Position numbers and translations under genes: made by a program. Positions 1-6,582 of a stretch of 12,527 nucleotides of DNA are shown here, in pieces; position 1 is the stretch's first letter; each line of letters begins with the position of its first letter. The DNA comes from an uncultured Oscillibacter sp. (GTDB lineage: Bacteria > Bacillota_A > Clostridia > Oscillospirales > Oscillospiraceae): the NCBI GenBank assembly GCA_902462475.1, contig CABQCB010000031.1, positions 1 through 12,527 on the forward strand, written 5' to 3'. The notes under the pieces are model-generated. The model was given only the letters and a program-made list of their open reading frames with translations, searched no databases and had not been told where the DNA came from.

Positions 1-148
1 TGGCCATGGTAAAGGTCTTGCCGGAGCCGGTGACGCCCAGCAGCACCTGCTCCTTGAGTCCGTTTTCAATGCCCTCCGCCAAAGCGGCGATGGCCTTGGG
101 CTGATCGCCGGAGGGCTGATATTCCGAAACCACTTTGAATTCTGGCAT
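1..148 (-). CDS. uvrB: UvrB, excinuclease ABC subunit B (N-terminal fragment, cut by window edge)
   Basis: UvrB is the helicase-like damage-verifying subunit of the UvrABC nucleotide excision repair complex. Only the first 49 codons are here; the gene runs off the left edge. The protein starts [20 protein letters not shown], which carries the UvrB hallmark PsGDQPkAI, followed by the Walker A loop GVTGSGKT at residues 38-45 (K44 binds the nucleotide phosphates). The ATG at 146-148 is preceded by an AAAGGAA ribosome binding site at suitable spacing. It lies downstream of radC on the same strand, but has its own promoter with an SOS box (separate entries), which fits the known damage induction of uvrB in Gram-positive bacteria. 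The combination of the GDQP motif and this Walker A context is specific to UvrB, so I am confident despite the short length. Confidence 0.95.
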   Translation of the reverse strand, partial: MPEFKVVSEYQPSGDQPKAIAALAEGIENGLKEQVLLGVTGSGKTFTMA

Positions 149-205
149 AGCGTTCCTTTCCGCTGCATGGTACCAGGGCACAGGCCAGGCCGGGCAGCTG
201 TTTAC

Positions 206-234
206 AGGATAACACAAAACGGGAAAAATCACAA
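206..234 (-). promoter_or_regulatory. uvrB promoter (sigma-A type)
   Basis: On the minus strand, TTGTGA (229-234) and TATCCT (206-211) are separated by exactly 17 bp. TATCCT is preceded by TGT, which gives an extended -10. Transcription would begin near 199, leaving about 50 nt before the uvrB ATG. The -35 overlaps the SOS box, the arrangement expected of a LexA-repressed promoter. Confidence 0.7.
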
Positions 235-245
235 ACAAATGTTCG
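232..245 (-). promoter_or_regulatory. LexA/DinR SOS box upstream of uvrB
   Basis: On the minus strand the sequence reads CGAACATTTGTTTG. Against the Gram-positive SOS consensus CGAAC-N4-GTTCG (commonly CGAACATATGTTCG) it matches 12 of 14 positions. It overlaps the first three bases of the uvrB -35 box, so a bound LexA would block RNA polymerase. Position, gene identity and consensus agree; binding itself is inferred. Confidence 0.75.
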
Positions 246-261
246 ATATAATTTTGGGCGG

Positions 262-936
262 CTATCCCAGATAGCCGCTGTCCGCCATGGAGACAAAGTC
301 CCCGTCGGCGGCGATGATATGGTCCGCCAGCTGTACGCCGATGCTCTCCAGGGCGGCCTTGGCCCGCTCCGTGGCGATGAAGTCGTCCTGGGAGGGCAAG
401 GCCACGCCGCTGGGGTGATTGTGAGAGAGGATGACGGCACTGGCGGAGGTCAGCAACGCCGCCTCCAGAAGGCGCCGGATGTCCAGCCCCGCGGAGGCCA
501 TGTCTCCCTCCCCCAGCCGCTTGCAGGCGATGAGCTTGCCCTTGCGGTCCAGGCACAGGGCGTAGACCACCTCATGCTTTTCCCCGGCGAAGCGCTCCAC
601 CAGGTACGCGCCCGCCTTTTCCGAGGAGTTGAGGATCTGTTCCTGCTGGGCTTCCGCCAGCCGGGCCCGCAGATAGAGCTTGGGCACCAGCGAGAGCAAA
701 ATGGCCGCGCTCTCCCCGATCCCCTCCACCTTCTGCAGATCCTCCACCGGGGCCGACAGCACCGCTGCCAGCGAGCCGTACCGCTCCATGAGGGCGTGGG
801 CCAGCGGGTTCGTATCCCGCCGGGGGATGGCGTAGTACAAAAGGAGCTCCAGCGCCTCGTGGTCAGCGAAGGCGTCCAGTCCGCCCCGCAGGAACCGCTG
901 GCGCATCTTGTCCCTGTGTCCATCGTGGATCCCCAA
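262..936 (-). CDS. radC: RadC family JAB/MPN-domain protein
   Basis: RadC proteins carry an N-terminal helix-hairpin-helix region and a C-terminal JAB/MPN (JAMM) metal-binding domain. Despite the name, their role in repair is unsettled. Numbered from the TTG start, the helix-hairpin-helix VEGIGESAA is at residues 70-78 and the JAMM signature is HNHPSG (H172, H174) with S182 and D185, following the H-x-H-x7-S-x2-D pattern. I chose the TTG at 934-936 (224 aa) because a GAGGGGAGGGG ribosome binding site lies 7 nt upstream and the protein then begins [16 protein letters not shown], where clostridial homologs begin. An upstream in-frame ATG at 1006-1008 would overlap the -35 box and lie upstream of the -10, so it cannot be in the transcript from that promoter. 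uvrB follows on the same strand after 113 bp with no obvious terminator, so some read-through is possible. Confidence 0.93.
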   Translation of the reverse strand: MGIHDGHRDKMRQRFLRGGLDAFADHEALELLLYYAIPRRDTNPLAHALMERYGSLAAVLSAPVEDLQKVEGIGESAAILLSLVPKLYLRARLAEAQQEQILNSSEKAGAYLVERFAGEKHEVVYALCLDRKGKLIACKRLGEGDMASAGLDIRRLLEAALLTSASAVILSHNHPSGVALPSQDDFIATERAKAALESIGVQLADHIIAADGDFVSMADSGYLG

Positions 937-943
937 GTCAGCG

Positions 944-954
944 CCCCTCCCCTC
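944..954 (-). promoter_or_regulatory. radC ribosome binding site deciding a TTG start
   Basis: The minus strand reads GAGGGGAGGGG, then 7 nt, then TTG (936-934). No comparable purine-rich site precedes the in-frame ATG at 1008. This supports the shorter TTG-initiated RadC. Confidence 0.7.
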
Positions 955-981
955 ATTGGAACATGCTTTTCTGAATGTTTC

Positions 982-1010
982 ATTATAGCATGCCGGGCAG
1001 CACTTCACAA
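982..1010 (-). promoter_or_regulatory. radC promoter (sigma-A type)
   Basis: On the minus strand TTGTGA (1005-1010) is followed after 17 bp by a perfect TATAAT (982-987), itself preceded by TGC (extended -10). Transcription would start near 975, leaving an approximately 40-nt leader before the TTG start of radC. Confidence 0.8.
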
Positions 1011-1055
1011 GGGGATTTGCCTTTGTAAAATTCTATGTGCGGCCAGGCCCCCGCC

Positions 1056-1084
1056 TTGACAGGCCGCACCTTTTGTCTTAAGAT
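1056..1084 (+). promoter_or_regulatory. mgtE operon promoter (sigma-A type)
   Basis: A perfect TTGACA (1056-1061) is followed after 17 bp by TAAGAT (1079-1084). The predicted start near 1091 gives a leader of about 275 nt that contains the M-box riboswitch. This promoter and the divergent radC promoter share the 937-1365 intergenic region. Confidence 0.75.
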
Positions 1085-1111
1085 AAAGAAAGAAGTTTTA
1101 TCATGATACAA

Positions 1112-1258
1112 AATCCGGTAGGTAAGGCTACCGCAGGGATATGGATCGCTGCCGCGAAGTGATGGAAACATCATAAGAGGGTTGAACAGGTGCTATCGAA
1201 CAGGAAGGTATCATCTAACGCGATTTCACCGCCTTGTGGAGCTAAAGCTTGAACGGTT
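1112..1258 (+). ncRNA. M-box (ykoK leader) Mg2+ riboswitch
   Basis: The leader before mgtE carries conserved M-box blocks in order: GGTAGGTAAGGCTACC (1118-1133), ATGGATCGCTGCCGCG (1141-1156), GTTGAACAG (1181-1189) and GGAGCTAAAGCTT (1238-1250). They correspond to the GTTAGGTGAGGCTCC, GCTGCTGCCC, GGGTCAACAG and GTGCTAAAGCTC blocks I recall from the Bacillus mgtE leader. A GATG-GAAA-CATC hairpin with a GNRA-type loop sits at 1161-1172. Boundaries are approximate; a weak P1 could pair 1112-1117 with 1254-1258. M-box RNAs fold with Mg2+ and lower expression of the downstream Mg2+ transporter, which matches the gene found here. Confidence 0.88.
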
Positions 1259-1287
1259 GCGGGAGGCGCTGCCCCCGCCTTTGGGTT

Positions 1288-1329
1288 CCTCTGTTCGTAC
1301 CGGTTTGGGCGGACAGAGGGCTTATTTTT
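1288..1329 (+). terminator. Riboswitch-controlled intrinsic terminator before mgtE
   Basis: CCTCTGTTCG (1288-1297) pairs with CGGACAGAGG (1310-1319) as a 10-bp stem with one G-U pair and a 12-nt loop. The U-rich run CTTATTTTT (1321-1329) follows. It sits between the M-box and the mgtE ribosome binding site, the expected place for a transcriptional attenuator. A GC-rich hairpin without a U-tract lies just upstream at 1259-1278. Confidence 0.75.
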
Positions 1330-1350
1330 CATTGCGGTCAGCACACAGAA

Positions 1351-1368
1351 GGGAGGACGCACAGCGTG
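1351..1368 (+). promoter_or_regulatory. mgtE ribosome binding site and GTG start
   Basis: GGGAGG (1351-1356) is spaced 9 nt from GTG (1366-1368). It lies beyond the attenuator hairpin, so only full-length transcripts carry it. Confidence 0.75.
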
Positions 1369-2748
1369 TTTGAGCTGGAAGAAGACCGGGACGCACTGGT
1401 GGAAAAAATCGAGGATCTGCTGTCCCGAAAACAATACGCTCCCCTGCGTGACCTTCTGCTGCCCCTGGAGGCCGCAGACATCGCCGCGCTGTGCGGCGAA
1501 CTGGGGGAAAAGGTGCCGCTGGTGTTCCGCCTGCTGCCCAAGGAGCTGGCGGCAGAGGTGTTCGTGGAGCTGGACAGTGACCAGCAGGAGCTGCTGATCC
1601 AGAGCTTTTCCAACACGGAGCTGAAAGAAGTGCTGGACGAGCTGTATCTGGACGACACGGTGGACATCGTGGAGGAGATGCCGGCCAATGTGGTCAAGCG
1701 TATTTTGCGCCACTCGGACCCGGAAATGCGCAAAAGTATCAACGAGATCCTCAAATATCCGGATGACTCCACCGGCAGCATCATGACCACGGAGTTCGTG
1801 GACCTGAAGGAGACCATGACCGTGGAGGACGCCCTCAAGCGCATCCGCCGTACCGGACCGGACAAGGAGACCATCAACATCTGTTATGTCATCGATGAAC
1901 AGCGCCACCTGATCGGCGTGCTGTCCATCCGGACGCTGCTGCTGGCGGAGGAGGACGACGTCATCGGCGACATCATGGAGCGCAACTTCATCTGCGTACA
2001 GACCCTGGACGACCAGGAGTCCACCGCCCGTGCCCTCAGCAAGTACGACTTCCTGGCGTTGCCGGTGGTGGACACGGAGAATCGTCTGGTGGGCATCGTC
2101 ACCGTGGACGACGCCATGGACGTTTTGCAGGAAGAGGTCACGGAGGACATCGAGAAGATGGCCGCCATCCTCCCCTCCGACAAGCCGTATCTGAAGACCG
2201 GCGTATGGGAGACGTGGAAGGCCCGCACCCCCTGGCTGCTGGTGCTGATGCTCTCCGCCACCTTCACCGGCATCATCCTCACACATTTTGAAAGCGCCCT
2301 CATGTCCTGCGCCATTTTGACCTCCTTCGTGCCCATGCTCTCCGGTACCGGCGGCAACAGCGGCACCCAGGCCTCCACAGCGGTGATCCGCGCCCTCTCT
2401 TTGGGAGAAGTGCATTTTTCCGACGTGCTGCGGGTCCTCTGGAAGGAGTTCCGGGTGGCACTGAGCTGCGGCGTGTGCCTGGCAGCAGCCAACTTTGTGA
2501 AGATGCTGCTGGTGGACCGCTGGCTGCTGCAAAACCCCGCCGTGACGCCCATGGTGGCACTGGTGGTGTGCATCACGCTGGTGGGCACCGTGCTGTGCGC
2601 CAAGCTAGTAGGCTGCTCGCTGCCGCTGCTGGCGGAAAAAATCGGCTTCGACCCGGCCGTCATGGCCTCCCCCTTTATCTCCACCATTGTGGACTCCATT
2701 TCCCTGCTGATCTATTTCCAGGTCGCCTCCCTGATCCTGGGCGTTTGA
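1366..2748 (+). CDS. mgtE: MgtE family Mg2+ transporter
   Basis: MgtE is a homodimeric Mg2+ channel/transporter of the plasma membrane, gated by cytoplasmic Mg2+. The 460-residue protein has the family order: an acidic N domain (about 1-130), two CBS repeats (about 137-195 and 200-258), a connecting helix, then about five membrane segments from residue 290. The pore-region signature SGTGGNSGTQAS is at 326-337. An Asp (D443) in the last membrane helix matches the conserved ion-site Asp of the family. I chose the GTG at 1366-1368 because GGGAGG (1351-1356) lies 9 nt upstream and the protein then begins MFELEEDRDALVEKI, as homologs do. The longer in-frame reading from 1249 would run through the terminator hairpin and is unlikely. 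Expression should rise when Mg2+ is scarce through the M-box. A dehydrogenase gene follows after 27 nt. Confidence 0.96.
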   Translation: MFELEEDRDALVEKIEDLLSRKQYAPLRDLLLPLEAADIAALCGELGEKVPLVFRLLPKELAAEVFVELDSDQQELLIQSFSNTELKEVLDELYLDDTVDIVEEMPANVVKRILRHSDPEMRKSINEILKYPDDSTGSIMTTEFVDLKETMTVEDALKRIRRTGPDKETINICYVIDEQRHLIGVLSIRTLLLAEEDDVIGDIMERNFICVQTLDDQESTARALSKYDFLALPVVDTENRLVGIVTVDDAMDVLQEEVTEDIEKMAAILPSDKPYLKTGVWETWKARTPWLLVLMLSATFTGIILTHFESALMSCAILTSFVPMLSGTGGNSGTQASTAVIRALSLGEVHFSDVLRVLWKEFRVALSCGVCLAAANFVKMLLVDRWLLQNPAVTPMVALVVCITLVGTVLCAKLVGCSLPLLAEKIGFDPAVMASPFISTIVDSISLLIYFQVASLILGV

Positions 2749-2775
2749 GCGGCCGGCTGTCATACAGAGAAACCC

Positions 2776-3756
2776 ATGAAAATTTTCGCTTACGAAGTGC
2801 GTAAAGATGAGATCGCCGCCTTTTCCGCGGCGGCTGCAAAATACCATGTGGAAATCACCACCAGTACTCTGGTGCCCACGCTGGAAAACGCCGGACTTGC
2901 CGCCGGCTATGACGGCGTGACTATTTTGGGACAGGGCCGCATTGACCGAAAGCTGCTGGAGCGCTACCGGGTGCTGGGCATCCGCTTTCTTTCCACCCGC
3001 ACCATCGGCAGCAACCATATTGACCTGCCGGCAGCCCGGGAGCTGGGCATCCAGGTGTGCAGCGCGAACTATCCGCCCAACGGCGTGGCGGATTTCACCG
3101 TCATGATGATCCTCATGTGCCTGCGGCAATATAAGCAGGCCATGTGGCGGGGACAGGTAAACGACTTTTCCCTGGAGGGCCTCCAGGGCCGGGACATGAA
3201 AAGTCTCACCATCGGAATCTTGGGCACAGGCCGCATCGGTGTGCAGGTACTGCGGGAGCTTTCCGGCTTTGGCTGCCGCCTGCTGGCCTGGTCCCGGCAC
3301 GAAAACCCGGAGGCGCTGCCCTATGCCCAGTACACGGACCTGGATACGCTCCTGCGCACCTGTGACGTCATCAGCCTGCACATGCCGCTTACGGAGGCCA
3401 CCCACCACATGATCGACCGGGCAGCCATTGCCAAAATGAAAACCGGCGTCATTCTCATCAACTGTGCCCGGGGCGGTCTTACCGACATCGACGCGCTGAT
3501 CGAAGGGATCGAGACGGAAAAGATCGGCGCCCTGGGCATGGATACGGTGGAGGGCGAGGAGGGGATCGTCCACGGTGATCACCGGACGGATATCCTCAGC
3601 AACCGCAACTGGTTCTATCTGCATCAATTCCGCAACGTGATCATGACCCAGCACATGGCCTTTTATACGCAGGAGGCGGTGGAGAGCATGGTGCGCTGCG
3701 GCGTAGAGGGCATCGTGGAAATGGACCGGACCGGAAATTACCCCACCAAACTGTGA
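2776..3756 (+). CDS. VanH-like D-2-hydroxyacid (D-lactate) dehydrogenase
   Basis: This is a 326-residue member of the D-isomer-specific 2-hydroxyacid dehydrogenase family, probably cytoplasmic and reducing pyruvate or a related 2-oxoacid. The Rossmann loop is GTGRIG at 150-155. The catalytic triad by family alignment is R232 (in NCARGG), E261 (in TVEGEEG) and H293 (in TQHMAFYT), with the spacing found in D-lactate dehydrogenases. FLSTRTIGSNHID (71-83) and QHMAFYTQEAV (292-302) closely resemble VanH blocks. The Asp that normally ends the second Rossmann strand and selects NAD is replaced by S173-R174 (AWSRHENPE), as in VanH (AYSRSRS), which suggests NADPH use. There is no D-Ala-D-Lac ligase or VanX gene beside it, so a glycopeptide-resistance role cannot be claimed. 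It lies 27 nt after mgtE with only a weak AGAGAAA ribosome binding site and ends before a strong terminator, so it is probably cotranscribed with mgtE. Confidence 0.87.
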   Translation: MKIFAYEVRKDEIAAFSAAAAKYHVEITTSTLVPTLENAGLAAGYDGVTILGQGRIDRKLLERYRVLGIRFLSTRTIGSNHIDLPAARELGIQVCSANYPPNGVADFTVMMILMCLRQYKQAMWRGQVNDFSLEGLQGRDMKSLTIGILGTGRIGVQVLRELSGFGCRLLAWSRHENPEALPYAQYTDLDTLLRTCDVISLHMPLTEATHHMIDRAAIAKMKTGVILINCARGGLTDIDALIEGIETEKIGALGMDTVEGEEGIVHGDHRTDILSNRNWFYLHQFRNVIMTQHMAFYTQEAVESMVRCGVEGIVEMDRTGNYPTKL

Positions 3757-3773
3757 TCTCTCTGCTATCAAAG

Positions 3774-3816
3774 CGCCCCGGCGGACAAGCAAGTCCGCCG
3801 GGGCGTTTTTTGTTTT
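3774..3816 (+). terminator. Intrinsic terminator of the mgtE-dehydrogenase operon
   Basis: A perfect 13-bp stem, CGCCCCGGCGGAC (3774-3786) with GTCCGCCGGGGCG (3793-3805), has a 6-nt loop and is followed by TTTTTTGTTTT. It begins 18 nt after the dehydrogenase stop. Confidence 0.95.
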
Positions 3817-3851
3817 GGCATGCGCTGACAGGACGGCCCGCGCCATGCAGC

Positions 3852-3894
3852 AAAAGAAAAAACAAGACCCCGTACCTTGCGGTACGGGGTCTTG
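3852..3894 (-). terminator. Intrinsic terminator of the SLH-protein gene
   Basis: A perfect 14-bp stem, CAAGACCCCGTACC (3863-3876) with GGTACGGGGTCTTG (3881-3894), has a TTGC loop. On the minus strand it is followed by TTTTTTCTTTT (3862-3852). It lies 42 nt after the SLH-protein stop and converges on the plus-strand terminator at 3774. Confidence 0.95.
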
Positions 3895-3936
3895 CCTATC
3901 TCAACACAAGTGTGTTTTTGATATCAGGAGAGAGGA

Positions 3937-6312
3937 TTAGGCCTTCTCCAGAACGATGCTGGTGACCTCATCGTCATCGTTCAGAGTGAAGTAGATGGCA
4001 GTGTAGGGATCCTTGCTGCCGTCGTTATCCTCGCGGATATCGTCCACATCGCCCTCGGTGATCTTGTCGCCGTCAACGAAGAACACGGTCACGTCGCTGG
4101 TGTAGGCATAGGTCTCGCCGCCCAGAGTCACAACCTCGTTGGAGGTCTTGGCGCTGGTGGTCTCCTTCTTGTAGGTGTCGTCCTTGCCGGTGCCCTCGGA
4201 AGCGGGATCAACGCTGGTGACAACGTCATCGCCGTTGTACTTCACGCCGTCGAAGACCCACACGGTGTCGGTCTTGGGCAGGGTGACAGCCTTAACATCG
4301 ATCTGCAGGGTGACGATCTTGCCGTCCACAACAGCCTGGAACTCATAGTAGGTGTTGTCGCCGTCATCGATCTTGTCGGCATCCTTCACAGCGGCCACGA
4401 AGGTCAGCTTGGAGGAGTCGCCGGTCAGCTTGCTCTCGTCCAGAGTCACCACGACCAGGGAAGCAGCCTTGTTGTCCTTCTTGTAAGCAACAACAGAGGT
4501 GGCCTCGTCGTAGCTGGGAGCGGACTTGTAGCCGGTGTACACCACATACTCGGTGTCCTCGACCTCGCCGTTCTTATCCAGGGTGTTCTCAATGTAGACG
4601 AACACGGTCTTGGAGTCAACAGCGATGCCGCCGATCTTGGTGGAACCCTTGGAGTACTCACCAGTGGTGCCCTTGGTGAACTCGTCAACGTCGCTCAGCT
4701 TGTACTCGCCGTTGTCCTGAACCTTGAAGGAGACGATGGTGTTGAAGATATCGTCCTTATCGCCCTCATCATAGGACTTGGTGGTGTCAACGGTCTTGGC
4801 AGAGCCGTCAGCGAAGATCAGGCGAGCCCAGCCGGTGCCGCGGGAAGTGCCGCAGTTCTCAACGAAAGCCAGGTTGTCGATAGTGACCTCACCGTCAGCC
4901 TCGTCGAGCTTCACGATGTAGCCATAGGAATCCAGATAGAAGTCAACATCGGAGCCAACCTCAACGGTGGTGTCGATGTCGGTGCCCTTGGAGGCAGACA
5001 GCTCGTAAACGGTGCCGTCAATGGTGTACTTGGAGTCGCCGACCTTCTTGGACAGCTCGCCGGTCAGCTTCTCAGCGGGCTCCATGGTCTGGATCTCGTC
5101 GCCGTCATCACCGCCAACGGTGTACAGGACAACGTCATCCTCTTCGAACTCCTCGGTCACGAAGTCGAGGCCGTTCACGGAAACATAGCGCTCGTCATCG
5201 TCGTTGGTATCCACGTCGTCGATCTCGCCAACATAGGTGTTGATCACGACCATGGTCTTCTCGTCCTTGAACAGCTCAACCAGGACGCCGTTGCCGGTCT
5301 TGACCAGATCGGTATCCTTGTCCTCGTCGATGGTGACCTTGCCGTCGGGCTCGCCGTCGGTAACGATGGAGTACTCCTCGCTCTTCTTCAGGTTCAGAGC
5401 CTTGTAGGCATCGCGCTCGGTAGCGGTCTCGGTGTAAGAAGCATCAGCCTCGTCAGCGACAACGCAGATCTCCTCATCATCATAGGCCCACTGCACGGCG
5501 GGACGGCCGAACTTGTCATACTCACCGTCGATCTTCTCCAGATCCTTGAAGTAACGCTCGGCGAACTGAACGGTGTAGACGTTGTTGTCGGTGCCATCGG
5601 TCTCGTCCTTGATGGTGTCGGACTTGGCGGTGGTGGTCACAGGCTCAGCCTTGGAGGGGTTGGTGATGATCTCAACGCCGCCCACATTGATGGAAGAACC
5701 GGTGGTAGCATACTCGACCATGTCAGCCTGCAGGGTGTTGAAGGCATACAGGCAGGCCTCCTCACGGGTAACAGCCTTGGAGCCGTTGAAAGCCTCGGTC
5801 AGGCCGTCATCCAGGCCGATGCCCATGGCCAGCTTAGCCACGTTCACGGACCAGTTGGCGCCGGTGAAGCCCTCGATGGAGCCGTCATAGCCCAGAGCGC
5901 CCAGCAGCATCTTCATGAAGGCATAGCCGTTCAGGGTGCCGGAGGGACGGAAGGTGCCATCACCATAGCCGTTGATGATGCCCTTCTGAGAGCAGTAAGC
6001 AATGTAGCCAGCGAAGGTGCTGCCAGCGGGGACATCCTTGAAGGGAGCCACGGAGGTGGGCAGAGCGCCAGCGGTGGTGGGGCCAAGGATCATGTTGCAG
6101 ATGATCTTGGCGGCAGCGCCACGGGTCAGGGTGTTGGTGGGACGGAAGTCGCCCTCGGTATAACCGTCGACGACCTTGATGGCGGACATCACGTCAACAG
6201 CATCAGAATAGGTGATCTTGCTGCTGTCGGTGAAGTCCTTGGCGCCGGCGCTGATGGTGACCAGAGACATGGTCATAACCAGAGCCAGAGCCAGAGAAAG
6301 GAACTTCTTCAT
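3937..6312 (-). CDS. Secreted SLH-domain (S-layer type) cell-surface protein
   Basis: The 791-residue protein has a signal peptide (MKKFLSLALALVMTMSLVTI..., probable cleavage after SAGA at about 24). Three SLH repeats follow, at about 26-75, 91-141 and 153-196, which usually anchor proteins to pyruvylated wall polysaccharide. Repeat 1 has LTRGAAA and repeat 3 VTREEAC at the TRxE position; repeat 2 is degenerate there (LNGYAFM). The rest (about 205-791) is rich in Asp, Glu, Lys, Thr and Val with many short beta-type segments. I recognise no catalytic domain in it. The start is the ATG at 6310-6312, with AGGAGG 10 nt upstream; the longer open frame upstream is leader RNA. Codon use is strongly biased (AAG over AAA, GAC, TAC, TTC, with many GCT and GTT) and unlike the neighbours, which suggests very high expression, as for an S-layer or other abundant envelope protein. 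It stands as a single-gene unit with its own promoter and terminator. Confidence 0.9.
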   Translation of the reverse strand: MKKFLSLALALVMTMSLVTISAGAKDFTDSSKITYSDAVDVMSAIKVVDGYTEGDFRPTNTLTRGAAAKIICNMILGPTTAGALPTSVAPFKDVPAGSTFAGYIAYCSQKGIINGYGDGTFRPSGTLNGYAFMKMLLGALGYDGSIEGFTGANWSVNVAKLAMGIGLDDGLTEAFNGSKAVTREEACLYAFNTLQADMVEYATTGSSINVGGVEIITNPSKAEPVTTTAKSDTIKDETDGTDNNVYTVQFAERYFKDLEKIDGEYDKFGRPAVQWAYDDEEICVVADEADASYTETATERDAYKALNLKKSEEYSIVTDGEPDGKVTIDEDKDTDLVKTGNGVLVELFKDEKTMVVINTYVGEIDDVDTNDDDERYVSVNGLDFVTEEFEEDDVVLYTVGGDDGDEIQTMEPAEKLTGELSKKVGDSKYTIDGTVYELSASKGTDIDTTVEVGSDVDFYLDSYGYIVKLDEADGEVTIDNLAFVENCGTSRGTGWARLIFADGSAKTVDTTKSYDEGDKDDIFNTIVSFKVQDNGEYKLSDVDEFTKGTTGEYSKGSTKIGGIAVDSKTVFVYIENTLDKNGEVEDTEYVVYTGYKSAPSYDEATSVVAYKKDNKAASLVVVTLDESKLTGDSSKLTFVAAVKDADKIDDGDNTYYEFQAVVDGKIVTLQIDVKAVTLPKTDTVWVFDGVKYNGDDVVTSVDPASEGTGKDDTYKKETTSAKTSNEVVTLGGETYAYTSDVTVFFVDGDKITEGDVDDIREDNDGSKDPYTAIYFTLNDDDEVTSIVLEKA

Positions 6313-6536
6313 GGGGTTTTTTCCTCCTTTTGAATTTACCGTTGGTTTTCCCGTCCGGCTCTTCCGGCCGTCCGCCGCATGCTGACCGCTTCGGACGTCC
6401 TTTCGGGAGCCTTGCCGGGGAACCTCCGGCATTGAAGTTGAACATTCAAGGGAGACCCCGTCTTCACGGCACACATACCGTGGCTAGCCGGTCCTGTATC
6501 TGCGCCGGGCTGCCGGAGTGATCTCTCGTTTGTTCA
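6313..6536 (-). other. Long structured 5' leader of the SLH-protein mRNA
   Basis: The predicted transcript has about 224 nt before the start codon. On the minus strand it can form CACGGTA-TGTG-TGCCGTG (6482-6465), GCCGG-N7-CCGGC (6430-6414) and GTCCG-N17-CGGAC (6396-6370). The last stretch is A-rich around AGGAGG (6328-6323). I match it to no known riboswitch class. The short ATG frame at 6537 has no ribosome binding site and starts at or before the predicted transcription start, so I do not call it a gene. Long leaders are common on abundant surface-protein mRNAs and may aid stability. Confidence 0.5.
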
Positions 6537-6542
6537 TGATGC

Positions 6543-6571
6543 ATGATAGCAAATCCAAATTTGAATTGCAA
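6543..6571 (-). promoter_or_regulatory. SLH-protein gene promoter (sigma-A type)
   Basis: On the minus strand TTGCAA (6566-6571), a 17-bp A/T-rich spacer and TATCAT (6543-6548) follow the sigma-A pattern. TGC before TATCAT provides an extended -10. Transcription should start near 6536. Confidence 0.75.
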
Positions 6572-6582
6572 GGGGTCCGGCG

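Noticed and set aside
246..251. TATAAT on the plus strand between uvrB and radC
   Set aside because: No -35-like sequence lies 16-18 bp upstream and no plus-strand gene follows; the bases flank the SOS box of the minus-strand promoter.
1160..1173. TGATGGAAACATCA occurs identically at 1160-1173 (M-box) and 10892-10905 (epimerase leader)
   Set aside because: It is a short hairpin with a GNRA-type loop. In the second place it overlaps the -10 and transcription start, so most of it cannot fold in the RNA. Chance recurrence is the simplest reading.
2776..3756. Vancomycin-resistance (vanH) gene
   Set aside because: Sequence blocks and cofactor site resemble VanH, but there is no vanA/B-type ligase, vanX or vanRS in the window, and the gene follows mgtE.
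1171..3846. Long minus-strand open frames opposite mgtE and the dehydrogenase
   Set aside because: Composition is that of a shadow frame (His, Gln, Val and Gly rich), and the sense-strand genes are unambiguous.
6487..6537. Small ORF MNKREITPAARRRYRTG in the SLH leader, considered as a leader peptide
   Set aside because: Its ATG coincides with the predicted transcription start and has no ribosome binding site.
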